Assembly: GCA_022486705.1 (NCBI GenBank)
Contig: JAKVKC010000005.1
Coordinates: 1-64,000, forward strand
Length of the DNA stretch: 64,000 bases
Direction: 5' to 3'
Source of the DNA: Solobacterium sp.
GTDB lineage: Bacteria; Bacillota_I; Bacilli_A; Erysipelotrichales; Erysipelotrichaceae
Shown: piece after piece, positions 43,505 to 52,522 of the stretch
How the letters are laid out: the number at the start of each line of letters is the position of its first letter
Numbering within the stretch: the first letter of the stretch is position 1
Notes under the pieces: generated by a model
Told to the model about the DNA's origin: nothing
Seen by the model: the letters and a program-made list of their open reading frames with translations, nothing else
Database searches by the model: none
Translations under genes and position numbers: made by a program

Positions 43505-45175
43505 ATGACACTGTCATCTATCAGCTGGGATATGATCTTGGGCGGTTTTGGCTTATTTATGTTCGGCATTACCTTCATGGGAGACGGTCTGAAAGCCGTT
43601 GCCGGCGATAAGCTTCGCGATTATATTGACCGCTATACGACCAATCCGCTTTCCGCCATGGTCATTGGTGTGATCCTCACCATTATCATGCAGTCATCTT
43701 CTGCTACAGCAGCCATTACCATCGGCTTTGTGCGTGCCGGCTTAATGTCATTGACCCAGGCATGCGGCATTGTTCTTGGTGCCAATATCGGCACCACGAT
43801 CACATCATTTCTGATTTCTGTTCATATCGATAAATATGCTCTGTATATTGTCTTTCTAGGGGCTCTGCTGATCTGCTTTTCGAAAAAGCAGCGAACAAAG
43901 TATATCGGCCAGGTCATCATGGGCTTCGGTCTGATCTTCTATGGCATGTCTGCCATGGGCACCGCATTGTCTGCTTTGAAGGAGATGCCGGCCTTTACAG
44001 AATTTGCTATCAAGATGAGTGAAAATCCATGGCTTTCCATGGGAGCAGGCGTTCTGCTGACAGCCTGTCTGCAGTCTTCTGCGGCGACCATCGGCGTCAT
44101 GCAGAATCTTTACCAGGCAGGTGCCGTCACCTTTGGAGCAGCCATTCCATTTATGTTCGGTGCTGATATCGGCACAACAATGACCGGCATTCTGGCCTCG
44201 ATCGGCGGATCGACTTCCGGCAAACGGACAGCCGCCTTCCATACCACGATCAATATTCTCAGCGGCATCCTGGGCATGATCCTGCTTGTACCGTTCTGCA
44301 GTTTCATTCAATCTGTGTTCGGCAGCGTCAACCCGATGATGCAGATTGCCTTTGCCAATATCATCTTCAAGACTGTCTCTACTTTCCTGATCATACCGTT
44401 CCTGAAATACTTCGTTCTCTTTGTCCAGAAAGTCATTCCTGGCAAAGAGCCTGAAAGACTGGAAGTCAACATTGATGAATTGGATGCCAATGTTGCAAAT
44501 GTCCTTCCTTCCGCCGCCTTGACAGCAGCGCAGGGAGCCTTGCTGAAAATGGTGGATGTTGTAAAGATCGCCGTGCTTGCAACCAAAGATTTCCTCAATG
44601 ACCACAGCGGGGAAGAAGAGATGGAGATCATCAAGCGCAATGAAGCCATGGTCAATGATGTCGATAAGAAGATCACCAATTATCTGATCCAAGTCTCCGT
44701 TACACCGAATATGACCCAGCAGGATACCTTAGATGTACGGCTGGATCTTGATACATGTAAAAATCTGGAGCGCTTAGGCGATCTGGCCATCAATCTCGGA
44801 GAATTCTATATGATGGTATTCCAAGATAAAAATGGCACCTTCACCGATATTGCCATGCATGATATCAACAAGATGTATGATCAGTTCATCAACATGTTCG
44901 ATCTGAGCGCAGAGATCTTCGTTACAAAGTCGCGAGCGACAAACGATGTTCTGCAGCGCATGGAAGAAAAGATGGATGAATATGAGTATACCTTCCGTGA
45001 AGATCACTTCAAGAGAATGTCGACCAACCGGTGTGCTTCCGCTGTAGCAGCGTCTGTGTACTGCGATATTCTGGGCACTTTGGAGCGTATGGGTGACCAT
45101 TGCTGCAACATCGCCCGCTCTGCTCTGTCTGCTTCGCCAAGCAGCGATCTGTCTGAAAGCAAAGCGGCTGAATAA
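43505..45175 (+). CDS. Na/Pi cotransporter family protein with PhoU-like domain
   Basis: 556 aa. The N-terminal 320 residues form two inverted NptA-type membrane repeats, each with the family QSS motif (QSSSATAAITIGF near residue 63; QSSAATIGVM near 191). The C-terminal 220 residues are a helical PhoU-like domain (CKNLERLGDLAINLGEF, ERMGDHCCNIA). It probably imports phosphate with sodium. B. subtilis yqeW, a homologue, lies in the same general neighbourhood. Here the gene is on the opposite strand and splits phoH from ybeY. AAGGAG precedes ATG. Confidence 0.93.
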   Translation: MTLSSISWDMILGGFGLFMFGITFMGDGLKAVAGDKLRDYIDRYTTNPLSAMVIGVILTIIMQSSSATAAITIGFVRAGLMSLTQACGIVLGANIGTTITSFLISVHIDKYALYIVFLGALLICFSKKQRTKYIGQVIMGFGLIFYGMSAMGTALSALKEMPAFTEFAIKMSENPWLSMGAGVLLTACLQSSAATIGVMQNLYQAGAVTFGAAIPFMFGADIGTTMTGILASIGGSTSGKRTAAFHTTINILSGILGMILLVPFCSFIQSVFGSVNPMMQIAFANIIFKTVSTFLIIPFLKYFVLFVQKVIPGKEPERLEVNIDELDANVANVLPSAALTAAQGALLKMVDVVKIAVLATKDFLNDHSGEEEMEIIKRNEAMVNDVDKKITNYLIQVSVTPNMTQQDTLDVRLDLDTCKNLERLGDLAINLGEFYMMVFQDKNGTFTDIAMHDINKMYDQFINMFDLSAEIFVTKSRATNDVLQRMEEKMDEYEYTFREDHFKRMSTNRCASAVAASVYCDILGTLERMGDHCCNIARSALSASPSSDLSESKAAE

Positions 45176-45179
45176 GATC

Positions 45180-45211
45180 TAAAAAAGCAAAGACATCAGT
45201 CCTTGCTTTTT
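45180..45211. terminator. Bidirectional terminator between the Na/Pi transporter gene and phoH
   Basis: Stem AAAAAAGCAA...TTGCTTTTTT with inner GAC/GTC pairs. T tracts on both strands serve the two convergent genes. Confidence 0.88.
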
Positions 45212-46182
45212 TCATTGCTTCCTTTGCCGACGCTTTCATAGCGCTCAATGATCTTCTGCACCAATGGATGCCTTACAACATCATCACTGGTCAATTCCAT
45301 GATTGCAATATCATTGATATTCTTCAGGATCCTGACTGCCTGTACCAGACCGCTTTCCTGTCTGCCATTGAGATCGACCTGCGTTACATCTCCGGTAATG
45401 ATCATATGCGAATGAAAGCCCAATCTTGTTAAGAACATTTTCATCTGAGCTGCTGTCGTATTCTGTGCTTCATCCAATATGACATAGCTGTCATCCAAAG
45501 TTCTTCCGCGCATATAAGCTAACGGTGCAATCTCGATTGTTCCTCTTTCCACCAGCTTCTCCGTTGTTTCAGCGCCAAGCATATCATGCAGAGCATCATA
45601 CAGCGGTGTCAGATACGGATCGACCTTCTCTTTGAGATCGCCTGGCAGAAAACCAAGATTCTCTCCTGCTTCGACCGCAGGTCTGGTCAGAACGATCCTT
45701 TTGACATCTCCCTTTTTCAATTCCGTAACCGCCTGGATGACCGCGAGAAATGTCTTTCCCGTTCCGGCAGGCCCGGTAGCGAAAACAATATCTTTGCTCT
45801 CCATTGCTTTCACGAACTCATACTGCCCTTTTGTCTTCGGCGCAATTGCTTTGCCAGCCAATGTTCTTCCAACAATATGCGAATGGATCTCATTGAGATC
45901 TAAATCTTCATTTCTGCCGACCAGACGGCAGGCATAGGAGACATCCTGTTCACTGATGCTTTTCCCCTGCATGCACAGCTGACATAATTCATGGATCACT
46001 GTTTCTATTTCTGTCTTTTCTGCTTCGCTGCAGTCTTTGACAAAGAATGTCCTATCGCGATAGCTGATCTGTCTGCCAAACGATTCCGCTAAGGCATTGA
46101 GATTGCGATCGCCAGGTCCGACCAGATTTCTGACAGCATCTTCACTCAGATCTTCAATATGAATCGAATTTGTCTCGCTCAA
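45196..46182 (-). CDS. phoH: PhoH-family ATPase
   Basis: 328 aa. An N-terminal KH-like segment precedes the ATPase domain with Walker A ATGPAGTGKT (near residue 137) and Walker B DSYVILDEAQN. The protein is conserved beside ybeY in most bacteria and is linked to RNA metabolism. The start is TTG at 46182 with AGAGGA eight bases upstream; there is no nearby in-frame ATG. A terminator after rpsU separates the two transcripts. Confidence 0.96.
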   Translation of the reverse strand: MSETNSIHIEDLSEDAVRNLVGPGDRNLNALAESFGRQISYRDRTFFVKDCSEAEKTEIETVIHELCQLCMQGKSISEQDVSYACRLVGRNEDLDLNEIHSHIVGRTLAGKAIAPKTKGQYEFVKAMESKDIVFATGPAGTGKTFLAVIQAVTELKKGDVKRIVLTRPAVEAGENLGFLPGDLKEKVDPYLTPLYDALHDMLGAETTEKLVERGTIEIAPLAYMRGRTLDDSYVILDEAQNTTAAQMKMFLTRLGFHSHMIITGDVTQVDLNGRQESGLVQAVRILKNINDIAIMELTSDDVVRHPLVQKIIERYESVGKGSNEKSKD

Positions 46183-46225
46183 TTGTCAATCCTCTCTTTC
46201 ATACTTATTGTAAAACAGGCAGCAC

Positions 46226-46252
46226 AAAAAAAGAAGCGTTTCAGCGCTTCTT
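46226..46252 (-). terminator. Terminator of rpsU
   Basis: Minus-strand stem AAGAAGCG/CGCTTCTT with a 6-base loop followed by a run of T. It abuts the rpsU stop. Confidence 0.9.
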
Positions 46253-46433
46253 ACTTGCCTCTTCTGCGAGCCTTGCGAGCAGCTTCAGACTTCAGCTTTC
46301 TCTTCAGACCTGGCTTGACATAGAACTCTCTTTTACGAGCTTCAGCGAGGGTTCCGTTGCGGGACACTTGGCGCTTAAATCTGCGCAGTGCATCATCAAG
46401 GTTTTCATTTTCCTTTAATACAACTCTGGACAT
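46251..46433 (-). CDS. rpsU: 30S ribosomal protein S21
   Basis: 60-aa very basic protein ([19 protein letters not shown], then the KARRRGK tail), the S21 family. GGGAGGTG lies ahead of ATG 46433; an in-frame GTG at 46442 overlaps that site and is rejected. It is transcribed alone from a good promoter. Confidence 0.96.
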   Translation of the reverse strand: MSRVVLKENENLDDALRRFKRQVSRNGTLAEARKREFYVKPGLKRKLKSEAARKARRRGK

Positions 46434-46469
46434 TCGGGACACCTCCCTTCTTATTTTCAGTGCTTTAAT

Positions 46470-46498
46470 ATCATACCAAACAGTTGTTTGAAATGCAA
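46470..46498 (-). promoter_or_regulatory. Promoter of rpsU
   Basis: TTGCAT (46493-46498), 17-bp spacer, TATGAT (46470-46475) with extended TGG motif, on the minus strand. Confidence 0.75.
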
Positions 46499-46510
46499 TG
46501 AATTTCGTTC

Positions 46511-47152
46511 TTATTTTACCAGTTCAACACCATGGCTGGTGCCGATTCTTTCTGCACCTGCTTCAATCATCTCTTTCAGTTCTTCCGGTGTACGGACACC
46601 GCCGGCTGCTTTCACCTTTACATTGGATCCTTCTACAGCCTTCTTCATCAAAGCAACATCTTTCGGCGTTGCACCAGCTGTTGAGAAACCTGTCGATGTC
46701 TTGACAAAATCAGCACCGCCGGCAACGACATCCTTGCACGCTCTGATCTTCTCTTCATCGCTCAGCAGACATGTCTCAATGATGACTTTTAAGCAATGAT
46801 CTCCGGCTGCTTCTTTCAATGCCTTGATCTCTTTGGTCACATACGCATCATCACCATCTTTTAATGCACCGATATTGATGACCATATCAACTTCTTCGGC
46901 ACCGTTGCTCAATGCATCCTTGACTTCAAATACTTTCACTGCTGTTGTGTTGGCACCGAGCGGGAAACCGATGACACAGGCAGGTTTCACATCTGTTCCC
47001 TTGAGCTGCGGTGCTACGAAAGGGATCCAGCATGGATTTACCATAACGGTCGCAAAATCATTTTCTTTTGCTTCATCAACGATCTTCTGGACTTCTGCTT
47101 TTGTTGCCTGAGGCTGCAATAATGTGTGATCAATATACTTATTGTATTTCAT
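46511..47152 (-). CDS. deoC: Deoxyribose-phosphate aldolase
   Basis: 213-aa class I aldolase that splits 2-deoxyribose 5-phosphate into acetaldehyde and glyceraldehyde 3-phosphate. The Schiff-base Lys lies in FVKTSTGF and the second active-site Lys in VKAAGGVRT. It lies 11 bases after murE on the same strand. No other deo genes are nearby, so here it appears as a lone salvage gene attached to a cell-wall and RNA-modification operon. Confidence 0.96.
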   Translation of the reverse strand: MKYNKYIDHTLLQPQATKAEVQKIVDEAKENDFATVMVNPCWIPFVAPQLKGTDVKPACVIGFPLGANTTAVKVFEVKDALSNGAEEVDMVINIGALKDGDDAYVTKEIKALKEAAGDHCLKVIIETCLLSDEEKIRACKDVVAGGADFVKTSTGFSTAGATPKDVALMKKAVEGSNVKVKAAGGVRTPEELKEMIEAGAERIGTSHGVELVK

Positions 47153-47163
47153 TGTAATTCCTC

Positions 47164-48609
47164 CTATTTTCCAAAATAATATTTATGCACTGCATCGGCC
47201 GCAACGATGTTATCGCCTTCATAAGGCTCTCTTCCAAATTCACGGTAAATAAATTTTTCATCGCCTTTGCCAAGGATGATGATCGTGTCATTCGGATCAG
47301 CCATCTCAACTGCTTCACGGATCGCATCATAGCGATCAACAATAATAACATAGTTTGTCGACTTGATGCCGGAAGCTATCTCCTGCGCAATTGTTTTTGG
47401 ATTCTCATTGCGCGGATCATCCTCAGTCAGAATGATCATATCACAATACCGATCCAGGATCTGTCCGAAGATCGGCCGCTTGATCGTATCTCTTTTGCCG
47501 GCACTGCCGGTAATGGCAATGATGCGCTTGCCCTTTGGCGTTATCGCAGCTGCATACTGGCATACCTTCTCGATGCCATCCGGTGTATGAGCAAAATCAA
47601 CAATGATATTGAATGGCTGGCCCTCATTGATCTTCTGCATCCGGCCTTCGACCTGCTTGATATCTTTCAGATATGGCAGCATCTGCGTCATCGAGATGCC
47701 TTGGCAGTTCATGGCCGCAATAGCAGCCAATAGATTATAGATATTGAAGCGTGCAACGAGATTTGTTTCAATCAGATACTCCATGCCGGCAACCTTCAGA
47801 TTGAATTTCGTCCGATCTTTCAGCAGCTGAATATTGGTAGCCTGATAATCGGCATCATGATCAATACCATAAGTAAGAATGTGGCATTGACAGTCTTCCA
47901 CGATTTTCAATCCGTATGGATCATCTACATTTGTAATGGCAATCGCTTCCGGCTTCAGATGATCGAACATCTTTTTCTTAGCCTCAAAGTAATTCTTCAT
48001 CGTGCCATGGTAATCCAAGTGATCATGCGTCAGATTGGTAAACATTGCGACATCAAAATCGATCGCATCTACTCTTCCCTGTTCAATGCCGATAGAAGAA
48101 GCTTCCAAAGCGCAGCACTTCATGCCGGCATCCACCATATCGCTCAGAATGCCATGCAGATCATCAATATCCGGTGTTGTTAAGAGCGGCGGCAGTTTGA
48201 CACTGCCATATTCAATCGATATCGTACCGACATAGCCTGTCGGCTTGAACTCATTCATGACATCGCGGATGATGCAGGCAATCGATGATTTGCCATTGGT
48301 GCCGGTAACTCCGAACATCAGCAGCTTCCTGCTTGGATGACCATAGAAAGCATCCGCAACTTTATTGTAAACTTCCAGGACATCCCTGACTTTAATATAT
48401 GTAATATTCGAATGCATTTCTTCGATCGGCTCACTGTGCACAATGACTTTTGCGCCATTGCTGATAGCCTGCTCGACAAATTTATGCCCATCGAACATCA
48501 TTCCTTTGACACAGAAGAAGATAGCATCCGGCCTCTTCTTGCGGCTGTCGGACATCAAGCTCTTTATTTCAATATCCGGTACATTTTCAAATAGATCAGA
48601 TAGCTTCAT
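47164..48609 (-). CDS. murE: UDP-N-acetylmuramyl-tripeptide synthetase
   Basis: About 481 aa. The Mur ligase ATP loop GVTGTNGKSS and the central domain motifs are intact, as is the carbamylated-Lys region. It adds the third amino acid to UDP-MurNAc-L-Ala-D-Glu. The amino-acid selectivity motif reads DDPRNENP near residue 397. Meso-diaminopimelate enzymes have DNPR; lysine enzymes such as that of S. aureus lack the Arg. Substrate is therefore not certain; Lys would fit the FemABX gene in this window. The start overlaps mtaB by 14 bases. Confidence 0.94.
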   Translation of the reverse strand: MKLSDLFENVPDIEIKSLMSDSRKKRPDAIFFCVKGMMFDGHKFVEQAISNGAKVIVHSEPIEEMHSNITYIKVRDVLEVYNKVADAFYGHPSRKLLMFGVTGTNGKSSIACIIRDVMNEFKPTGYVGTISIEYGSVKLPPLLTTPDIDDLHGILSDMVDAGMKCCALEASSIGIEQGRVDAIDFDVAMFTNLTHDHLDYHGTMKNYFEAKKKMFDHLKPEAIAITNVDDPYGLKIVEDCQCHILTYGIDHDADYQATNIQLLKDRTKFNLKVAGMEYLIETNLVARFNIYNLLAAIAAMNCQGISMTQMLPYLKDIKQVEGRMQKINEGQPFNIIVDFAHTPDGIEKVCQYAAAITPKGKRIIAITGSAGKRDTIKRPIFGQILDRYCDMIILTEDDPRNENPKTIAQEIASGIKSTNYVIIVDRYDAIREAVEMADPNDTIIILGKGDEKFIYREFGREPYEGDNIVAADAVHKYYFGK

Positions 48610-49894
48610 CATTCTTTACACTTTCTGTTTTGCCGATCATCTGCCGGCTTCGATATTCTTTCATGCGTACCCGAACAAGAGAACCTCGAGGATACTTCTG
48701 ATCCGGTATCACAACATGGATATAATCCGATGTATGTCCTGGCGTATCATTTCCGTGCGGCCTTTCGGTGATCACTTCACCGATACTGCCGACCTGTGCC
48801 TGCTGGTATGCATCTTCCAGCTTCATTGAAAGACGGCGGCACTTCTCTGCTCTTTCTTTTTTGATCTTCGGATCGATCTGATCTGCCATTGCAGCAGCTT
48901 TGGTGCCTTCGCGCAGCGAATAAGGGAAAACATGCAGGAATGCGAACTGACATTTTTCCAGAAAAGCATATGTCTTCTCGAACATTTCTTCGCTCTCGCC
49001 AGGAAAACCGACAATGACATCGCACGAGATCGCAATATGCGGTATCTCATGGCGGATCTGTTCTATTTTAGCATAATATGCAGCCGTATCATAAGGACGT
49101 CCCATCTTTCGCAGGATTTCATCACAGCCGGACTGCAGCGGTATATGCAGATGATGTGCAACTCTGGGTTCTTCTTTGATCAGCTGGATCAGTTCATCGC
49201 TCACTTCCGTCATTTCAATCGAAGAAATACGCAGCCGTTTCAATGACGGTACTTCCTGCAGGATCCGTTTCATCAATTGTGCCAAAGATACATTGTATTC
49301 TTTTCCATACCTGCCGGTATGGATCCCTGTCAGAACGATCTCCGAGTCATTCTGAGCCACTCTGGCGGCGTCTGCGACTGCTGTCTTAGGATCAAGCGAA
49401 CGTTCTCTGCCGCGCACATACGGAATGATACAGTACGTACAGAATTGATTGCAGCCATCCTGGATCTTCAGTACCCCACGGCTGTGATCTTCAAAATGAT
49501 CCAGCGGCATCGGCTCAAAAGGTATTTGTTTCAGATCTTCAATAAGCCGTATTTTCTTGCCCGTCTGCCGGAACTGTTCCAGCAGTTCAGGAAGTTCATT
49601 CTTATGACTGCTGCCGACAATAATATCAGCATCATCCAGCAGACCATCCTGCATCTGCGCATAGCATCCAACGACCGCCGTAACTGCCTTTGGATTTGCA
49701 TGTCTAGCTTTATGCAGCATCTGGCGGCTCTTTGCCGATGCTGTATTTGTTACCGCACACGTAAAGATCAGCACCGCATCGCTGTCCTCTTCCTTTGTGC
49801 TCCTTGTCCAGCCTTTGGCTGTCAATGCTTCCGAGATGCTTTCTGCTTCACATGCATTCACTTTGCATCCTAAGTTGCAGATGGCAAATTTCAT
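48596..49894 (-). CDS. mtaB: tRNA t6A37 methylthiotransferase MtaB
   Basis: 432-aa radical-SAM enzyme that adds a methylthio group to t6A37 of tRNAs reading ANN codons. Three Cys of the N-terminal UPF0004 domain, the radical-SAM CNQFCTYC motif and a C-terminal TRAM domain are present. Motif GCKVNACEAES at the start distinguishes MtaB from MiaB. It overlaps rsmE by 4 bases and murE by 14. rsmE-mtaB is a conserved Bacillota pair. Confidence 0.95.
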   Translation of the reverse strand: MKFAICNLGCKVNACEAESISEALTAKGWTRSTKEEDSDAVLIFTCAVTNTASAKSRQMLHKARHANPKAVTAVVGCYAQMQDGLLDDADIIVGSSHKNELPELLEQFRQTGKKIRLIEDLKQIPFEPMPLDHFEDHSRGVLKIQDGCNQFCTYCIIPYVRGRERSLDPKTAVADAARVAQNDSEIVLTGIHTGRYGKEYNVSLAQLMKRILQEVPSLKRLRISSIEMTEVSDELIQLIKEEPRVAHHLHIPLQSGCDEILRKMGRPYDTAAYYAKIEQIRHEIPHIAISCDVIVGFPGESEEMFEKTYAFLEKCQFAFLHVFPYSLREGTKAAAMADQIDPKIKKERAEKCRRLSMKLEDAYQQAQVGSIGEVITERPHGNDTPGHTSDYIHVVIPDQKYPRGSLVRVRMKEYRSRQMIGKTESVKNDEAI

Positions 49895-50613
49895 TTCTTT
49901 ATCCTTTCCGCGATCTCAGCGCATACCGAAGCAGCATATATTGATGCTGTCTCAGCCCTTAAGATCCGTGAACCAAGCGTCACTGCTTCATAGCCCATGG
50001 CCTGCATCATCTTCACTTCTTCTTCGCTGAAGCCGCCTTCCGGTCCGATCACGATCGTGACCGAATGCGTTCCGTCCACGATCTCACTGAGATACCGACT
50101 CGTGCCATAGGCATTTTCATAAGCCGCCGCATTGATCTCACTGCGGTATGACGTCAGATCATTTATAGATGCAATCCCCTCAATGCGCGGAATGCGATTG
50201 CGCTTGCATTGCTGTGAAGCTTCCTGAACAATATCCTGCCAGCGTTCCAACAGCTTCTGGGTCTTTTCTTTTTTTTCATGTACGACACATCTGGCAGATT
50301 CAAATGGCACGATGCGATCCACGCCAAGTTCCGCTGCCTTCTGCAGAACAAGTTCAAATTTTTCCCGGCGGATCAAGGCCGATGCCAAAGTGATCTCAAT
50401 GCCGAGCTCATTATCTCTTGGATCTTTTTCTTCGACATGAACAATATACTGACCGTCTCTCTGCATACATTCGCCAAAAAAGCCTTCGCTTTGGCATACG
50501 ATCCTCACTCTTTCATGGTCCAGGCGAACGACCTGAGCATGATGTCCGTGTGCTTCGTTCAATACGTAGTCTTCGCCAATCTGAATTGGTCCTTCACAGA
50601 AAAATTGCTGCAT
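49891..50613 (-). CDS. rsmE: 16S rRNA (uracil1498-N3)-methyltransferase
   Basis: 240 aa from ATG 50613 (family start MQQFFCEG). RsmE has an N-terminal PUA-like domain and a C-terminal SPOUT knot; VTIVIGPEGGFSEEE and the LGSRILRAETA motif at the end are diagnostic. The frame extends to 50649 inside the preceding gene, where a Shine-Dalgarno sequence directly abuts the ATG and is unlikely to work. No good ribosome binding site is visible for 50613 either, so the start is uncertain. Confidence 0.93.
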   Translation of the reverse strand: MQQFFCEGPIQIGEDYVLNEAHGHHAQVVRLDHERVRIVCQSEGFFGECMQRDGQYIVHVEEKDPRDNELGIEITLASALIRREKFELVLQKAAELGVDRIVPFESARCVVHEKKEKTQKLLERWQDIVQEASQQCKRNRIPRIEGIASINDLTSYRSEINAAAYENAYGTSRYLSEIVDGTHSVTIVIGPEGGFSEEEVKMMQAMGYEAVTLGSRILRAETASIYAASVCAEIAERIKK

Positions 50614-50632
50614 ACAAATGAAAGGAAAACGA

Positions 50633-51898
50633 TCATTCGTCTTCCTCATCCTCCTTCACGTTTTCAATCTCGATCTTCACTTCCAGCACCTTCCTTTGAT
50701 CCGCTTTGGTAATGGAAACATGAAGATTCTTATAAGTGAATTTTTCACCGACATGCGGAATATGGCCAAGTTCATGGATGGCCCATCCCGATACCGTAAT
50801 GAAATCAAATTCTTCATCTTCTTCTTCAACATGGAAGCGATCGATCAGATCATCGATCTCCGCATCTCCTTTGACAAGCCAAGTCGCATCATCGATCTTT
50901 GTATAGAATTCCTCGACCGTATCATGTTCATCCCAGATCTCTCCGACAAGTTCTTCAATGATATCTTCCAAGGTAATGATCCCTTCTGTACCGCCGTATT
51001 CATCGAGCACGACCGCCAGATGCAGTTTAGCGCCCTGCAGCTGTTTCAGCAGCGTACTGATCCTTGTATTCGGCGATGTATAGATCACCGGCTTGATGAT
51101 CCGCCGGATCGGTCCCTTGCTGTGATACATCAGTTCATAAAAATCTTTCTCATGAACAACACCGACAATATTATCAATACTGTTCTCATAGACCGGGAGT
51201 CGGGAAAAGCCATTCGTACGGAAGGCTTCTTCAATCTGATCTGCCGGTGCAGCAATGTCGATGGCTACAATATCTACCCGCGGTGTCAGTACATCCTTCA
51301 CATCCAATTCATTGAAACCGATCGCATTAGAGATCAGATCAGATTCATGCTGTTCCAGATCGCCATCACGTTCAGCTTCTTCCACCATCGTAGTCAGCTC
51401 ATCGGAAATATCAGAATCATCCTCTTTGACTTTAATGATCTTTGATACAAGCCATGTCCAGCCTTTCATGAACATGCTGAGCGGCCACAAGATCACTTCA
51501 AAGAAACGAACAAAATCGACCATTCCGCAGGCCATGCGTTCCGGCATCTGCTTAGCCAATGACTTTGGTGCTGTTTCACCGAACATGATCGTTGCAATCG
51601 TGATCACAATTGTCGAGACCGTTGGCCCGTTGCCAGAAAAATAAAGGGTGAACAGCAGAGTTCCTACTGTTGCAGCAGCGATATTCACAATATTGTTGCC
51701 GATCAGGACCGTCGTCAAAAAACGGTCAAAATCATCCAGTACCTTTAAAACTGCTCCCGCTTTTTCATTGCCGTCATTCTGCATATTTCTCAGACGAATC
51801 TTCGAAGCAGAACTGTATGCCGTCTCTACCGATGAAAAAAGTCCCGAAAAGAAAACAAGAATAATAATTGTAATAATATATTTGCTCGCTATGCTCAT
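50633..51898 (-). CDS. CNNM/CBS/CorC-type membrane protein (hemolysin family)
   Basis: 421 aa. An N-terminal CNNM domain with about four membrane helices (residues 1-190) is followed by two CBS domains (near 205-330, VDIVAIDIAAPADQIEE and VVLDEYGGTEGIITLEDI) and a C-terminal CorC_HlyC domain. Proteins of this type are linked to magnesium or cobalt efflux and are often labelled hemolysin by history. Its start codon overlaps the stop of a 27-codon upstream frame (ATGA). It heads the operon with rsmE, mtaB, murE and deoC. Confidence 0.9.
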   Translation of the reverse strand: MSIASKYIITIIILVFFSGLFSSVETAYSSASKIRLRNMQNDGNEKAGAVLKVLDDFDRFLTTVLIGNNIVNIAAATVGTLLFTLYFSGNGPTVSTIVITIATIMFGETAPKSLAKQMPERMACGMVDFVRFFEVILWPLSMFMKGWTWLVSKIIKVKEDDSDISDELTTMVEEAERDGDLEQHESDLISNAIGFNELDVKDVLTPRVDIVAIDIAAPADQIEEAFRTNGFSRLPVYENSIDNIVGVVHEKDFYELMYHSKGPIRRIIKPVIYTSPNTRISTLLKQLQGAKLHLAVVLDEYGGTEGIITLEDIIEELVGEIWDEHDTVEEFYTKIDDATWLVKGDAEIDDLIDRFHVEEEDEEFDFITVSGWAIHELGHIPHVGEKFTYKNLHVSITKADQRKVLEVKIEIENVKEDEEDE

Positions 51899-51978
51899 CG
51901 GCTGTTTACCTCATCATTTCTAAAGTATACATTGCCGATTGCCAGCGGTATCGCAGAATCCTCCAAACTGAAACACAT
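51895..51978 (-). CDS. Possible 27-residue leader peptide of the CNNM/CorC gene
   Basis: A small frame starting ATG at 51978 and ending TGA at 51895, so that its stop overlaps the CNNM start as ATGA. AGGAAAGG lies just upstream. It begins about 12 bases after the predicted transcription start. The ribosome binding site of the CNNM gene (GAGGT) lies within its last codons. The peptide is MCFSLEDSAIPLAIGNVYFR plus seven residues, with no recognised family. Its reality rests on position and overlap alone. Confidence 0.35.
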   Translation of the reverse strand: MCFSLEDSAIPLAIGNVYFRNDEVNSR

Positions 51979-51996
51979 CCTTTCCTGATGCGAAAT

Positions 51997-52026
51997 ATTA
52001 TATCATTATCTGATTTCTGTATGCAA
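51997..52026 (-). promoter_or_regulatory. Promoter of the CNNM-rsmE-mtaB-murE-deoC operon
   Basis: TTGCAT (52021-52026), 18-bp spacer, perfect TATAAT (51997-52002) on the minus strand, giving a leader of about 90 nt. Confidence 0.75.
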
Positions 52027-52054
52027 ATATTGCAGGACCTGCAGCACCCAGATC

Positions 52055-52468
52055 TTACTCCGCTTTCTGATTCCGATAGGAATCGATCAGGCGGCATGCG
52101 ATACGTACACATTCTTCACATTCGCAAAGTACTTTGCCCGTTTCAATTCCCTTGATATCACGGCAGCGCAGAGCTCCTGTTTCCGCAAAAAACTTCTGCG
52201 TCAGATCTCTCATAATCGGATATGTCTTTCCTTTTGAATTAGGCTGTTCTAAGCAGCCTGTACTTGTCGTTAATGACAGGACCATGGCAGCGGCATTCAA
52301 AGCACCGCATGTACCAAGCGTGCATCCCAATCCTGAGCCCATTCCTTCTGACAGACGAAAGGCCGTCTTCTCATCAATGCCAAACTGTTCGCAGTATGTA
52401 CAGACTACTGCCTGGGCACAGTTGTATCCATGATTTCTCTTCTCAGCTGCTGTATCTTCATTCTTCAT
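52055..52468 (-). CDS. C_GCAxxG_C_C family cysteine-rich protein
   Basis: 137 aa. The family signature is clear: NCAQAV (near residue 17), then GLGCTLGTCGALNAA (47-61) and a C-terminal CECEECVRIAC cluster. These Cys-rich proteins are thought to bind metal or act in redox reactions, and some neighbour transporters, but no reaction is established. There is no signal peptide. GGAGGAG precedes ATG 52468. The gene starts just after the ftsZ terminator on the same strand, and no separate promoter is obvious. Confidence 0.88.
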   Translation of the reverse strand: MKNEDTAAEKRNHGYNCAQAVVCTYCEQFGIDEKTAFRLSEGMGSGLGCTLGTCGALNAAAMVLSLTTSTGCLEQPNSKGKTYPIMRDLTQKFFAETGALRCRDIKGIETGKVLCECEECVRIACRLIDSYRNQKAE

Positions 52469-52485
52469 CGTATTCTCCTCCGTAT

Positions 52486-52509
52486 AAAAAAGGCTATCCG
52501 AGGACAGCC
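52486..52509 (-). terminator. Terminator of ftsZ
   Basis: Minus-strand stem GGCTGTCC/GGATAGCC with a very tight loop followed by TTTTTT. Confidence 0.88.
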
Positions 52510-52522
52510 AATTTGTTTATAA

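Noticed and set aside
51906-52112. 68-codon minus-strand frame upstream of the CNNM gene
   Set aside because: It overlaps the end of the Cys-rich protein gene and the promoter at 51997-52026 and has no ribosome binding site. The 27-codon frame in another phase fits better.
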